Source: JACCXJ01 sp052387115
GTDB taxonomy: Bacteria > Pseudomonadota > Gammaproteobacteria > JACCXJ01
NCBI GenBank assembly: GCA_052387115.1
Contig: JBQTJM010000269.1
Span: forward strand, 1-26,187
Reading direction: 5' to 3'
Length of the DNA stretch: 26,187 nucleotides
Shown here: positions 15,881 through 23,632 of the stretch, piece by piece
Layout of the letters: the number at the start of each line of letters is the position of its first letter
Position numbering within the stretch: the stretch's first letter is position 1
Position numbers and translations under genes: made by a program
The notes under the pieces: model-generated
Told to the model about the DNA's origin: nothing
Seen by the model: only the letters and a program-made list of their open reading frames with translations
Databases searched by the model: none

Positions 15881-16237
15881 ATGTACGACGAAATCAACAA
15901 ACAGTGGAAGGGACAGGGCGAGGCCGCGATCGGCGCTCTCCGAGAGATCGGCGAGATCCACGGGCGCTTGCTCGAGGGCATCAAGGACCAGCAGTTCGAC
16001 CTCTGGGAGCTTTGGCGCGAAACCGCGGTCAAGGGGACGCGGCTGTGCACGGACGCCAAGGACTATAAGGCCGTATCCGAGGCCTTACCACCCCTGGTCA
16101 AGGACTACCAGCAAGAGCTTCTCGCCGTTACGGGCGGCTCGCGCGACCTCATGAGCGCATGGAATGCCGAGGTCGGCGCGTGGTTCGCTAAACAAATCAA
16201 TACTATACAAAAGACAGGGGCGCCGATCCCGGCCTGA
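15881..16237 (+). CDS. Phasin family protein (PHA granule-associated)
   Basis: 118 residues. ATG 15881 follows AGGAG at 15868-15872 with eight bases of spacing; an in-frame ATG at 15866 lies before that site and is unlikely. The protein is amphipathic and helical throughout, with no membrane segment: LREIGEIHGRLLEGIKDQQF, ELWRETAVKGTRLC, AKDYKAVSEALPPLVKDYQQ and SRDLMSAWNAEVGAWFAKQ. This heptad-rich layout and the AKD...E...L...Y pattern fit the phasin_2 family, which coats polyhydroxyalkanoate granules. It is a single-gene unit with its own promoter and a strong downstream hairpin. No PHA synthase lies in the window. The PhaR-like operator supports the call. Confidence 0.75.
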   Translation: MYDEINKQWKGQGEAAIGALREIGEIHGRLLEGIKDQQFDLWELWRETAVKGTRLCTDAKDYKAVSEALPPLVKDYQQELLAVTGGSRDLMSAWNAEVGAWFAKQINTIQKTGAPIPA

Positions 16238-16247
16238 GGATGTGGCA

Positions 16248-16273
16248 TGCGGCCCCGGTGCGCCGGGGCCGCA
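16248..16273 (+). terminator. Strong GC hairpin after the phasin gene
   Basis: Arms TGCGGCCCCGG (16248-16258) and CCGGGGCCGCA (16263-16273) pair perfectly over 11 bases around the loop TGCG, starting 11 bases after the phasin stop. There is no T tract, so termination may need a factor, or the hairpin may stabilise the 3' end. Confidence 0.6.
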
Positions 16274-16334
16274 CCGCCGGTCACGGGATGTTGCGAAAAA
16301 GCATCGCTTAGTACCATGTAGATATCAATGTATC

Positions 16335-16363
16335 TTGACTTCAGTGATCTAATGTTGTATATT
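16335..16363 (+). promoter_or_regulatory. Near-consensus sigma-70 promoter in an AT-rich patch
   Basis: TTGACT (16335-16340) and TATATT (16358-16363) are 17 bases apart, in an AT-rich stretch (about 16285-16420) that contrasts with the GC-rich surroundings. It reads toward the small ORF beginning at 16398/16401. Confidence 0.65.
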
Positions 16364-16384
16364 AGCTTCAAATGGCAATCAAGT

Positions 16385-16416
16385 TGTTGGAAGGTCAATG
16401 ATGTTGGAAGATCAAT
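16385..16416 (+). repeat. Direct repeat TGTTGGAAGRTCAAT straddling the ORF start
   Basis: TGTTGGAAGGTCAAT (16385-16399) and TGTTGGAAGATCAAT (16402-16416) agree at 14 of 15 positions with a 17-base period. They lie about 15-45 bases downstream of the probable transcription start. They may be binding sites for a regulator or a small duplication of the ribosome-binding region. Confidence 0.6.
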
Positions 16417-16655
16417 CTAGAACGCAATCCCGGTATTCGGCTGGGGAAACCACCGGCAATGGCGAGGGGGACCCCATGCTCGGAGAGGCCCGCATCGTGG
16501 CCCTTCTACGGCACCATTACGGCGATGGGGGCGTTTACGTGCCGGAGGGCGGGGCACGGCGGGTGTTCCTGGAGGCGTCCCGCCTCGGATTCATCAATGA
16601 GGACGGGTATCTGACCCGCAAGGGGAGGAATTTGCTGGCGCAGCACGGAGGTTGA
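16398..16655 (+). CDS. Small hypothetical protein (winged-helix-like tail)
   Basis: Up to 85 residues; not recognised. Two adjacent ATGs (16398, 16401) follow GGAAGG at 16389-16394; the second has better spacing. A third start, ATG 16476, follows GAGGGGG by five bases and would give 59 residues. The first 26 codons are hydrophilic and low in complexity, whereas the remainder (EARIVALLRHHYG, GARRVFLEASRLGFINEDGY, LTRKGRNLL) looks like a compact helix-rich domain. The closing GYLTRKGRNLL resembles the wing and last helix of winged-helix proteins, a weak likeness. The ORF has its own promoter and a classic terminator at 16702-16728, which favours a real transcript. Confidence 0.55.
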   Translation: MMLEDQSRTQSRYSAGETTGNGEGDPMLGEARIVALLRHHYGDGGVYVPEGGARRVFLEASRLGFINEDGYLTRKGRNLLAQHGG

Positions 16656-16701
16656 GGGCTTCCTGAACTACGGCGCGTGTCCTTGCTCGCCACCAGCGCC
16701 T

Positions 16702-16728
16702 TGGGGCTACCATCAGCCCCATTTTTTT
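16702..16728 (+). terminator. Intrinsic terminator after the small ORF
   Basis: Arms TGGGGCT (16702-16708) and AGCCCCA (16715-16721) pair over seven bases around ACCATC, followed by seven T at 16722-16728. It ends the small-ORF unit and isolates it from the EF-G-like gene. Confidence 0.85.
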
Positions 16729-16780
16729 GCCCGGCGGGGTCACCGTAGTCGCGGTGCGTGCCAGTGTAAACGGCCGCCGG

Positions 16781-16786
16781 TATAAT
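16781..16786 (+). promoter_or_regulatory. Perfect -10 element upstream of the EF-G-like gene
   Basis: TATAAT matches the -10 consensus exactly, 133 bases before the EF-G-like ATG. No convincing -35 stands 16-18 bases upstream (GTGCCA at 17), so an activator may be needed or the match may be chance. Confidence 0.45.
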
Positions 16787-16853
16787 GGGCCCACTGAGCA
16801 TGCCCGCCCTCTTCCCGGGACGAGCTTCGCCCTGAAAACCTCTCGACCCCGCC

Positions 16854-16875
16854 CTCTGACCTTCAAAGATCAGAG
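16854..16875 (+). promoter_or_regulatory. Hairpin in the EF-G-like 5' leader
   Basis: A 22-base near-perfect inverted repeat starts CTCTGACCTT and ends AAGATCAGAG, with nine paired positions, one mismatch and a two-base centre. It lies 44 bases before the ATG in the presumed leader. It could be an operator or an RNA stem; nothing links it to a known leader. Confidence 0.4.
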
Positions 16876-16919
16876 GAACGTCTTGAGAAGCACATAACAA
16901 AGCACGAAGGGGGTGACCG

Positions 16920-18974
16920 ATGGCCCGCTACAGAACGGAGGACATCCGCAACATCGCCCTGGTCGGACACGGTGGGGCCGGCAAGACCACTTTGGTCGAG
17001 AGGATGTTGCAACACACAGGCGTCCTCAAGGCAGCCGGCAGCGTGGAGCGAGGCACCACCGTGTCGGACTTCGACCCCCTCGAGAAGGCCCATGGCCATT
17101 CGCTGCACAGCAAGGTGATCGGCTTCGATTACCGGACCACGCGCATCAACCTCATCGACACCCCGGGTTATCCCGATTTCCTCGGCCGGGCGCTGGCCGT
17201 GCTCCCCGCGGTCGAGACCGTGGCAGTGGTCGTGAATGCACAGACCGGGGTGCAGATGGTCACCAGCCGCATGATGGAATGGGCCAAGGCGCGCGATCTC
17301 GATCGCCTAGTAATCGTCAATCACATCGACGCGGATAATGTAGAGCTCGAAACGACCCTCCAGCAGATCCGGGCACAGTTCGGGACCGAATGCCTGCCCC
17401 TCAATCTGCCGGCCGATGGCGGAGGGGTGGTGGTCGATTGCTTCTTCGCGCCCGACGGACGCGCCACGGATTTCTCCTCCGTCACACAGGCGCACACCGA
17501 GCTGATCGACCAGGTCGTCGAGGTCGATGATGCGCTCATGGAGCTGTACCTGGAGCAGGGCCAATCGCTCAGCCCCGAGCAGCTACACGAACCGTTCGAG
17601 AAGGCCCTGCGCGAAGGACATTTGATCCCGGTGTGCTTCGTCTCGGCCCGCACCGGGGCGGGCCTGGACCAGCTCCTGGAGGTCTTCGCGCGGCTCCTGC
17701 CGAACCCGACGGAAGGCAACCCGCCGGAGTTCCTGAAGGGGGAAGGTCCCGCGGCGGAGCGTGTCCCGCTGGCTGCCGATCCGGCCCGGCACGCCCTCGC
17801 CCATGTGTTCAAGGTCGCCATCGATCCGTTCGTGGGACGGCTCGGCGTATTCCGCATCCACCAGGGCACCATCACCAAGGACAGCCAGTTGTTCATCGGG
17901 GATGGGCGCAAGCCCTTCAAGGTCGGCCACCTGTTCACGTTGCAAGGCAAGGACACCCTCGAGGTCCCCGAGGGGATCCCCGGAGATATCTGCGCGGTCG
18001 CCAAGATCGACGACATCCACTTCGACGCGGTGCTCCACGACTCCCACGAGGAGGACCATATCCACCTGAGAACGCTCACCTTTCCGACGCCCATGCACGG
18101 TATCGCCATCCACGCCAGGAGTCGCGGCGACGAGCAGCGGCTCTCCGACACCCTGCAGAAGCTCTCGGCCGAGGACCCGAGCATGCGCATCGAGCACAAC
18201 AGCGTGCTCAACGAGACGGTATTGCGAGGACTGGGGGATCTGCACGTGCGGGTCATGCTCGAGACCATGAAGGAGCGCTTCAACGTCGAGGTCGAGACGC
18301 GCCCGCCCCGCATCGCCTACCGCGAGACCGTGACCCTGCCCGCCGAAGGCCATCACCGCCACAAGAAGCAGACCGGCGGCGCCGGGCAGTTCGGCGAGGT
18401 GTTCCTGCGCCTCAAGCCGCTGGAGCGCGGGGCCGGCTATCAGTTCGTCGACGCCGTCGTGGGCGGGGTGATCCCGCGCCAGTTCCTCCCGGCCGTGGAG
18501 AAGGGCGTCCTGCAGGCCGTGCACGACGGCGTGATCGCCGGCTATCCCTTGCAGGACCTCGAGGTCGCGGTCTACGACGGCAAGCACCACCCGGTGGATT
18601 CCAAGGAGGTAGCCTTCGTATCCGCCGGCCGCAAGGCCTTTATCGACGCCGTCAAGAAGGCCAGGCCGGTGGTGCTCGAGCCCATCGTCAACATCGCGAT
18701 CACGGTCCCGAGCGCGGCCATGGGCGATATCACCGCCGATCTGTCCGGCCGCCGCGGGCGCATCAGCAACACCCGCGCGCTCGCGGGCGGGATGATCGAG
18801 ATCTCGGGTCAGGTGCCCTTGAGCGAGGTCGAGCAATACCAATCCCAGCTCAAGTCCATGACCGGCGGCCATGGCGCCTACACCATCGAGCTCAGCCATT
18901 ACAACCCAGTGCCGGCCCGCACCCAGCAGCAGCTCATGGCGGAGTTCAAGCCGAGCGAGACGGAAGAGTCGTAA
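16920..18974 (+). CDS. Elongation factor G-like GTPase (second EF-G type)
   Basis: 684 residues; ATG 16920 follows AAGGGGG with good spacing. GTPase motifs: G1 GHGGAGKT at 16-23 (canonical EF-G has GHIDAGKT), switch I region ERGTTVSDFDPLEKAHGHS at about 43-61, G3 DTPGYPD at 80-86 (canonical DTPGHVD), G4 NHID at 134-137 where NKxD is expected. Domains II to V follow, with GAGQFGEVFL and the C-terminal TGGHGAYTIELSHYNPVP. The altered switch I and G3 mark the EF-G-like (FusA2-type) lineage, not the main fusA, which normally sits with rpsL and rpsG. Its role in translation is uncertain in this lineage. An M48 protease gene follows after 28 bases. Confidence 0.9.
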   Translation: MARYRTEDIRNIALVGHGGAGKTTLVERMLQHTGVLKAAGSVERGTTVSDFDPLEKAHGHSLHSKVIGFDYRTTRINLIDTPGYPDFLGRALAVLPAVETVAVVVNAQTGVQMVTSRMMEWAKARDLDRLVIVNHIDADNVELETTLQQIRAQFGTECLPLNLPADGGGVVVDCFFAPDGRATDFSSVTQAHTELIDQVVEVDDALMELYLEQGQSLSPEQLHEPFEKALREGHLIPVCFVSARTGAGLDQLLEVFARLLPNPTEGNPPEFLKGEGPAAERVPLAADPARHALAHVFKVAIDPFVGRLGVFRIHQGTITKDSQLFIGDGRKPFKVGHLFTLQGKDTLEVPEGIPGDICAVAKIDDIHFDAVLHDSHEEDHIHLRTLTFPTPMHGIAIHARSRGDEQRLSDTLQKLSAEDPSMRIEHNSVLNETVLRGLGDLHVRVMLETMKERFNVEVETRPPRIAYRETVTLPAEGHHRHKKQTGGAGQFGEVFLRLKPLERGAGYQFVDAVVGGVIPRQFLPAVEKGVLQAVHDGVIAGYPLQDLEVAVYDGKHHPVDSKEVAFVSAGRKAFIDAVKKARPVVLEPIVNIAITVPSAAMGDITADLSGRRGRISNTRALAGGMIEISGQVPLSEVEQYQSQLKSMTGGHGAYTIELSHYNPVPARTQQQLMAEFKPSETEES

Positions 18975-19002
18975 GCGAGGGGGAAAGCGCTAGTTAGCAG
19001 TC

Positions 19003-19815
19003 ATGTTAATTCGCAGTGATTCGTCACCCCGGGATTGCCGGGGTCCAGGACGCAGGACAGCACCTACGTCCATGATCGTCGCGGCTTTGATGGCGGCGGC
19101 CTGCGTCACGACGCCAACGGGTCGGACCCAGTTGCGGTTGGTATCCAACGCTCAGATGGAGGCGATGGGCAGCACCGCCTTCGCGCAACTCCAACAAAAG
19201 ACACCGCCCACCTCCGATGCCAAGACGATGCGATACGTCGATTGCGTGGCCGAGGCGATCACGCGCACCGTGGCACCCGAGCAGACCTGGGAGGTGCGGG
19301 TCTTCGACGCACCGGAGGTCAATGCCTTCGCGCTGCCGGGCGGAAAGATCGGTGTGTACACGGGGCTCCTCAAGGTGGCCGAGAACCCGGACCAACTCGC
19401 GGCCGTGATCGGTCACGAGGTGGCACATGTCCTCGCCGGCCATTCCGCCTCACGGGTGTCGAACGAGCTGGCGGCCAACCTCGGAGTCGCGGTACTGGGA
19501 AGCACCACCGGGGTCGACCCGCAACTCATCGGCCTCGGAGCCAATCTGCTCTTGCTCTTGCCGTACTCGCGGGCCGACGAGAGCGAGGCCGACGTCCTCG
19601 GTCTGCAATACATGGCGAAGTCCGGTTTCGACCCACGCGAAGCGCCGAAGCTCTGGATCAATATGTCTAAACAAGGTGGCGGCGCCCCGCCCGAATTCCT
19701 CTCCACCCACCCCGCCAACGAGACCCGCATTCGCGAGCTGCAGAACCGCTTGCCGCAGGCCCTCCCCGTGTACGAGCAGACGCGGGCGCAAGGCGGACAA
19801 CCGAAGTGCGGATGA
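19003..19815 (+). CDS. M48 family metalloprotease, probable lipoprotein
   Basis: 270 residues from ATG 19003; ATG 19072 would leave almost no basic region before the lipobox. Residues 24-34 (MIVAALMAAAC) form a short hydrophobic stretch ending in a lipobox Cys34, so the protein is probably lipid-anchored in the periplasm. The zinc motif HEVAH is at 138-142 in GHEVAHVLAGH, and the third ligand is Glu193 in SRADESEAD. The C-terminal STHPANETRIRELQ is the usual M48 ending. Relatives (LoiP, BepA, YcaL) act in outer-membrane protein quality control. Only 28 bases separate it from the EF-G-like gene, so cotranscription is likely. A 7-bp GC stem lies within the first codons (19026-19044). Confidence 0.88.
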   Translation: MLIRSDSSPRDCRGPGRRTAPTSMIVAALMAAACVTTPTGRTQLRLVSNAQMEAMGSTAFAQLQQKTPPTSDAKTMRYVDCVAEAITRTVAPEQTWEVRVFDAPEVNAFALPGGKIGVYTGLLKVAENPDQLAAVIGHEVAHVLAGHSASRVSNELAANLGVAVLGSTTGVDPQLIGLGANLLLLLPYSRADESEADVLGLQYMAKSGFDPREAPKLWINMSKQGGGAPPEFLSTHPANETRIRELQNRLPQALPVYEQTRAQGGQPKCG

Positions 19816-19824
19816 TAGCGTGCC

Positions 19825-20310
19825 CTACGTATGTTGGCCTGGCCAATATCCCTCATCCAGGGTCTGGTCAAAGGTCCAAGGGCATGTTTCGGGGAAGGCG
19901 TTCTCATCCGAACCGCAATCGCGGGCCGCCTGGAGCCTGGCGTCTCCGTAAGCCTCCGCGAAAGCCCCCTCCAAACACCGCTTCAAGCCGGGACTTTGCT
20001 TCAAGAGCCGCCGCGTCCTGCGGCGTTGCTCCTTGATTGTCAAGGTCCAGCTCTTTTTCGGTAGGGGTTCCGGTCGGTGGTGCCATTTCAACAGGTGCGC
20101 CAGCAACACGCAGAGCCTGCTTTCCAGTTCCCGTTGCTCGCTACGCCCCATGTCGTCCAACTCCTCGGCGACTGACTCCCAGTCGACTGCGGTGAAACTC
20201 CGCTCGCGGATGGCCTGCGCGGTCTCCGTCGCCCATCTATAGAAATCCCGATCATGCGGTGCGGGTGCATGGGTCGGTCGCCTGGCGCTATTTCGAGCTT
20301 CTGCGTTCAT
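19825..20310 (-). CDS. DUF29 domain-containing protein
   Basis: 161 residues. The DUF29 pattern is clear: DRDFYRWATETAQAIRERSF, VDWESVAEELDDMGRSEQREL, LLAHLLKWHHRPE, and a late AYGDARLQAARD. The protein is helical and soluble. DUF29 proteins are common in cyanobacteria and proteobacteria, often in several copies, and have no established function. The ATG at 20310 lacks a clear ribosome-binding site. The gene ends nine bases from the convergent M48 gene, with no visible terminator between them. Upstream, two copies of TACTGCGGT lie at 20315-20323 and 20349-20357. Confidence 0.82.
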   Translation of the reverse strand: MNAEARNSARRPTHAPAPHDRDFYRWATETAQAIRERSFTAVDWESVAEELDDMGRSEQRELESRLCVLLAHLLKWHHRPEPLPKKSWTLTIKEQRRRTRRLLKQSPGLKRCLEGAFAEAYGDARLQAARDCGSDENAFPETCPWTFDQTLDEGYWPGQHT

Positions 20311-20521
20311 TTTCTACTGCGGTACTCAAGACATGTGCGTTCCTGTTTTACTGCGGTTCACCCCACCGTCACGCCACTCGCCGGGGGATTTAGTTTAACA
20401 CTGCCGCTAGAATGGCGCCAGTTCGCCCGATACGGATCCACCGCCGGGCATGCGGGCACGCGTGCTTGCATGCGGCCTCGGCCGCTCGTAAGACGCTAAA
20501 TGAGGATCGGACGGCGATCGA

Positions 20522-20947
20522 TCAATGATCGAGCTCGTGGCCCAGCACGCCACCGGCGATGGCGCCCGTGGTCGTGAGCAAGGGATCACCGCCGCTCAGT
20601 TCGTGGCCCAGCACGCCCCCCAGAACGCCGCCGAAGAGGATCGGCAGGGACGAGTGACCGCGACGGTAGTACCGGCCGCCGTAGCCGCCACCGCCGTAGC
20701 CGTAGTAGGGACGATAGACTACCGGCGCAGGAGCATGGTCTTCACGGTAGTAGTGTTGATGTTGGTGGTACACCGGGCGCGGCCGCGGGGGTGGATAATA
20801 ATAGTGATGGCGCTGCCCGCCATGGTGGTGACCACCGTGGCGGTGCCGATGCTTGCGCCACCCATCATCATCATCGGCATGGCTCGCCGCCGACAGGGCC
20901 ATGAGCGCGACGGCGATGACGGTACCGACCCATGCAGTAGTCTTCAT
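20522..20947 (-). CDS. Secreted glycine-zipper protein rich in His, Tyr and Gly
   Basis: 141 residues. ATG 20947 follows AAAGGAGAG. A signal peptide (MKTTAWVGTVIAVALMALSA) is cleaved probably after SHA, leaving an acidic DDDD start. The middle is low in complexity: clusters of His (HRHRHGGHHHGG), Pro and Tyr, then GYGGGGYGGRYY. The C-terminus holds two glycine-zipper hydrophobic segments, GGVLGGVLGHELSGG and TGAIAGGVLGHELDH, of the kind in glycine zipper 2TM proteins. It is probably an envelope protein; the His-rich part could bind metal ions, which is inference. The gene is divergent from the oxidase gene at 21043, with 95 bases between them. Confidence 0.8.
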   Translation of the reverse strand: MKTTAWVGTVIAVALMALSAASHADDDDGWRKHRHRHGGHHHGGQRHHYYYPPPRPRPVYHQHQHYYREDHAPAPVVYRPYYGYGGGGYGGRYYRRGHSSLPILFGGVLGGVLGHELSGGDPLLTTTGAIAGGVLGHELDH

Positions 20948-21042
20948 TCAAGCTCTCCTTTTCAGTTGGTTCGATTGGACTGTAAGCTACCTCTTACGCG
21001 CCGCAGTCTAGCGCCCGACCCTGAATCCAGGCTGAACGACCG

Positions 21043-22293
21043 ATGCTGTCGAGCGATGCCTGCGGACCCGTGGCGACGACCGACTTCCTGGTGATCGGTG
21101 GCGGGGTCATCGGGCTGTGCCTGGCCCTGAACCTCAAGCGGCGCTATGGTGACTGCACGGTGATGCTCATCGAGAAGGAGAGCGGCTGCGGCCGGCACGC
21201 CAGCGGGCGCAACAGCGGGGTCCTGCACGCCGGCTTCTACTACGGCCCGGACTCGTGGAAGGCACGCTTCACCCTCGACGGGAACCGTGCCCTCAAGGAC
21301 TACTGCCGGGACCGCGGCATCCCGGTCAACCGCACGGGCAAGCTGGTCGTCGCCCGCGACGAGACGGAGTTGCCGGGCCTGCACCATCTCTTGGAGCGCG
21401 GTCGGGCCAACGGGGTCCCACTGGATCTCGTCACCGAGGATGAGGCGCGCCGCATCGAGCCCCGGGTCAAGACGTTCGGCCATGCCCTCTACTCTCCCGA
21501 GACCGCGACCGTCGACCCTAGGCGTGTGGTCGCCGCCTTCGCCGCGGACGCAGAGGCGTCCGGCGTGGTTCTGCGTCCTTCGACAGCGTATCTCGGCCGC
21601 CGCCAGAGCACGGTCCTGACCACGGGCGGTGCCATCGATGCCGGCCACGTCGTCAACGCCGCCGGAGTGTACGCCGACACCGTGGCGCGCGACTTCGGTT
21701 TCGCGCAGGAGCACGCCATCCTGCCCTTCAAGGGCCTGTACCTGCGATCTTCGGAGCCCACCGGATCGCTCAAGACCAACGTCTATCCCGTGCCAGACCC
21801 CGCCTATCCCTTCCTGGGTGCCCATTTCACCGTGGGCCCCGAGGGCGGGGTGACCCTGGGCCCGACGGCCATCCCGGCGCTGTGGCGGGAACAGTATCGG
21901 GGATGGGGCGGATTCGAGGGTGGTGAGCTCCGCGCGGTGCTGCGCCTCTGCTATCGCCTGTGGCGTAGCGATCCGAGCGGTTACACGCGCCTCGCGCTGA
22001 CCGAGCTGCGATGCTGCTTCAGACCCTACCTCGTGCGCGAGGCCGCGCGCCTCGTCGACGGGGTGCGTGCCGAGCACTTCCGCGTCTGGGGCGAGGCCGG
22101 GATCCGGGCCCAGCTCGTCAACCTCGAGACCGGCCGGCTCGAGCCGGACTTTCGCTTCGAGGGGGATGAGCGCTCGTCGCATGTCCTCAACGCCGTGTCG
22201 CCCGCCTTTACCTGCGCGCTGCCGTTCAGTGCCTATCTGGTCGACCGGATCCCGGGGCGCGGTACCGAGGCACGAGCGGCCAGGCCGGTTTGA
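21043..22293 (+). CDS. lhgO: L-2-hydroxyglutarate oxidase-like FAD enzyme
   Basis: 416 residues, close to E. coli LhgO (422). The FAD-binding motif is FLVIGGGVIGL at 15-25 with GxGxxG-type spacing. The segment HASGRNSGVLHAGFYYGPDS, then KARFTLDGNRALKDYCRDRG and GKLVVA, follows LhgO closely. Later landmarks are VVNAAGVYAD, PFKGLYLR and the C-terminal GIRAQLVN with HVLNAVSPAFTCALPF. The enzyme oxidises L-2-hydroxyglutarate to 2-oxoglutarate and passes electrons to the membrane quinone pool. ATG 21043 has only a weak ribosome-binding site; GTG 21070 is an alternative. alaC follows after 88 bases. The two could share 2-oxoglutarate metabolism, which is a loose inference. Confidence 0.85.
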   Translation: MLSSDACGPVATTDFLVIGGGVIGLCLALNLKRRYGDCTVMLIEKESGCGRHASGRNSGVLHAGFYYGPDSWKARFTLDGNRALKDYCRDRGIPVNRTGKLVVARDETELPGLHHLLERGRANGVPLDLVTEDEARRIEPRVKTFGHALYSPETATVDPRRVVAAFAADAEASGVVLRPSTAYLGRRQSTVLTTGGAIDAGHVVNAAGVYADTVARDFGFAQEHAILPFKGLYLRSSEPTGSLKTNVYPVPDPAYPFLGAHFTVGPEGGVTLGPTAIPALWREQYRGWGGFEGGELRAVLRLCYRLWRSDPSGYTRLALTELRCCFRPYLVREAARLVDGVRAEHFRVWGEAGIRAQLVNLETGRLEPDFRFEGDERSSHVLNAVSPAFTCALPFSAYLVDRIPGRGTEARAARPV

Positions 22294-22381
22294 CAGTTCA
22301 CCGACCGGCAGGTAATTTCGCCCCTTGATCGATACACCGCTTACCTCTGAGCGGGGCGGACCCGCCGCTTCGACGGATCCC

Positions 22382-23611
22382 ATGCCCCTCGTGACCCGAC
22401 TGAATGGCCATTTCCCTCGCATCGAGCGCCTGCCCCCGTACGTCTTCAGCACCGTACACGAGCTCAAGATGGCCGCACGTCATCGCGGCGAGGACGTGAT
22501 CGACTTCGGCATGGGCAACCCCGACCAGCCGACGCCCCGGCACATCATCGACAAGCTCTGCGAGGTGGCGGCACGCGAGGACACCCACCGCTACTCGGTT
22601 TCGCGCGGGATCCCGAGGCTGCGCCGGGCCATCTGTAACTGGTACGCGCGCCGCTACCGGGTCAGCTTGGACCCCGAGACCGAGGCCATCGTCACCATCG
22701 GCTCCAAAGAGGGCCTCGCGCATCTCGCCATGGCGGTCGTCGATCACGGTGATACGGTCCTGGTGCCGAACCCGGCTTACCCCATCCATCCCTTCGGTTT
22801 CGTGATCGCCGGGGCCGACGTGCGCCATGTCCCGAGCGGCCCTTGTGTCGATTTCTTCGCGGAGCTGGAGAACGCCATCCGCGCTTGCTGGCCGCGCCCC
22901 AAACTACTATTGCTCAACTTCCCGAGCAATCCGACCACCGAATGCGTCGAGCTGCCGTTCTTCGAGCGGGTGATCGAGATCGCGCGCCAGCACGGCATCT
23001 GGGTGGTGCAGGACCTGGCCTATGCGGACCTCGTGTTCGACGGCTACGTCGCGCCGTCGATCCTGCAGGTGCCCGGCGCCAAGGACATCGCCGTCGAGTT
23101 CTTCTCCCTGTCGAAAAGCTACAACATGCCGGGCTGGCGGGTCGGGTTCATGGTCGGGAACCCGACCTTGGTGAAGGCCCTGACGAGGATCAAGTCCTAC
23201 CTTGACTATGGCATCTTCACGCCCGTCCAGGTGGCCGCCATCGCCGCCCTCGACGGGCCCCAGGAGTGTCTCGACAACATCCGCGAGCTGTACCGCAAAC
23301 GGCGCAATGTCCTGTGCGACGGGCTCTGCAGCATCGGCTGGGCCGTCGAGAAACCGCGCGGGACCATGTTCGTCTGGGCCCCGATCCCGGAAGCCTACAG
23401 CCGGTTGGGCTCGCTCGAATTCTCGAAGAGGCTGCTCCTGGAAGCCAAAGTTGCGGTGTCCCCCGGCATCGGTTTCGGTGACTGCGGCGATGGCTTCGTA
23501 CGCTTCGCGCTCATCGAGAACGAGCACCGCACCCGCCAGGCGATCCGCGGGATCCGCGACCTGCTCAAGAGGGACAGGGTCGTCGAGGTCCGAAGCTCTG
23601 AGGCCTCTTAG
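22382..23611 (+). CDS. alaC: Alanine aminotransferase AlaC
   Basis: 409 residues from ATG 22382, which begins shortly before the conserved FPRIERLPPYVF; a TTG at 22325 would add 19 unrelated residues. It is a fold-type I PLP enzyme: DFGMGNPDQPTP, RYSVSRGIPRLRRAI, the SNPT motif (FPSNPTTECVE), and the PLP lysine in SLSKSYNMPGWR at about residue 245. A late Arg in FVRFALIENEHR should bind the substrate carboxylate. AlaC converts pyruvate and glutamate to alanine and 2-oxoglutarate. Only 21 bases separate it from hom, so alaC-hom-thrC form an amino-acid operon; this neighbourhood is common in gammaproteobacteria. Confidence 0.9.
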   Translation: MPLVTRLNGHFPRIERLPPYVFSTVHELKMAARHRGEDVIDFGMGNPDQPTPRHIIDKLCEVAAREDTHRYSVSRGIPRLRRAICNWYARRYRVSLDPETEAIVTIGSKEGLAHLAMAVVDHGDTVLVPNPAYPIHPFGFVIAGADVRHVPSGPCVDFFAELENAIRACWPRPKLLLLNFPSNPTTECVELPFFERVIEIARQHGIWVVQDLAYADLVFDGYVAPSILQVPGAKDIAVEFFSLSKSYNMPGWRVGFMVGNPTLVKALTRIKSYLDYGIFTPVQVAAIAALDGPQECLDNIRELYRKRRNVLCDGLCSIGWAVEKPRGTMFVWAPIPEAYSRLGSLEFSKRLLLEAKVAVSPGIGFGDCGDGFVRFALIENEHRTRQAIRGIRDLLKRDRVVEVRSSEAS

Positions 23612-23632
23612 GCCCGGAATGGGAGACGAGAA

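Noticed and set aside
17583..18899. 438-codon minus-strand frame opposite the EF-G-like gene
   Set aside because: Antisense of a conserved GTPase; its composition is that expected from the mirrored codons.
20315..20357. Two copies of TACTGCGGT upstream of the DUF29 gene as an operator
   Set aside because: A 9-base match at 34-base spacing is suggestive but too short, with no promoter nearby to give it meaning.
20962..22467. 501-codon minus-strand frame opposite the 2-hydroxyglutarate oxidase gene
   Set aside because: The plus-strand oxidase has clear FAD motifs throughout; the antisense product is low in structure and matches nothing I know.
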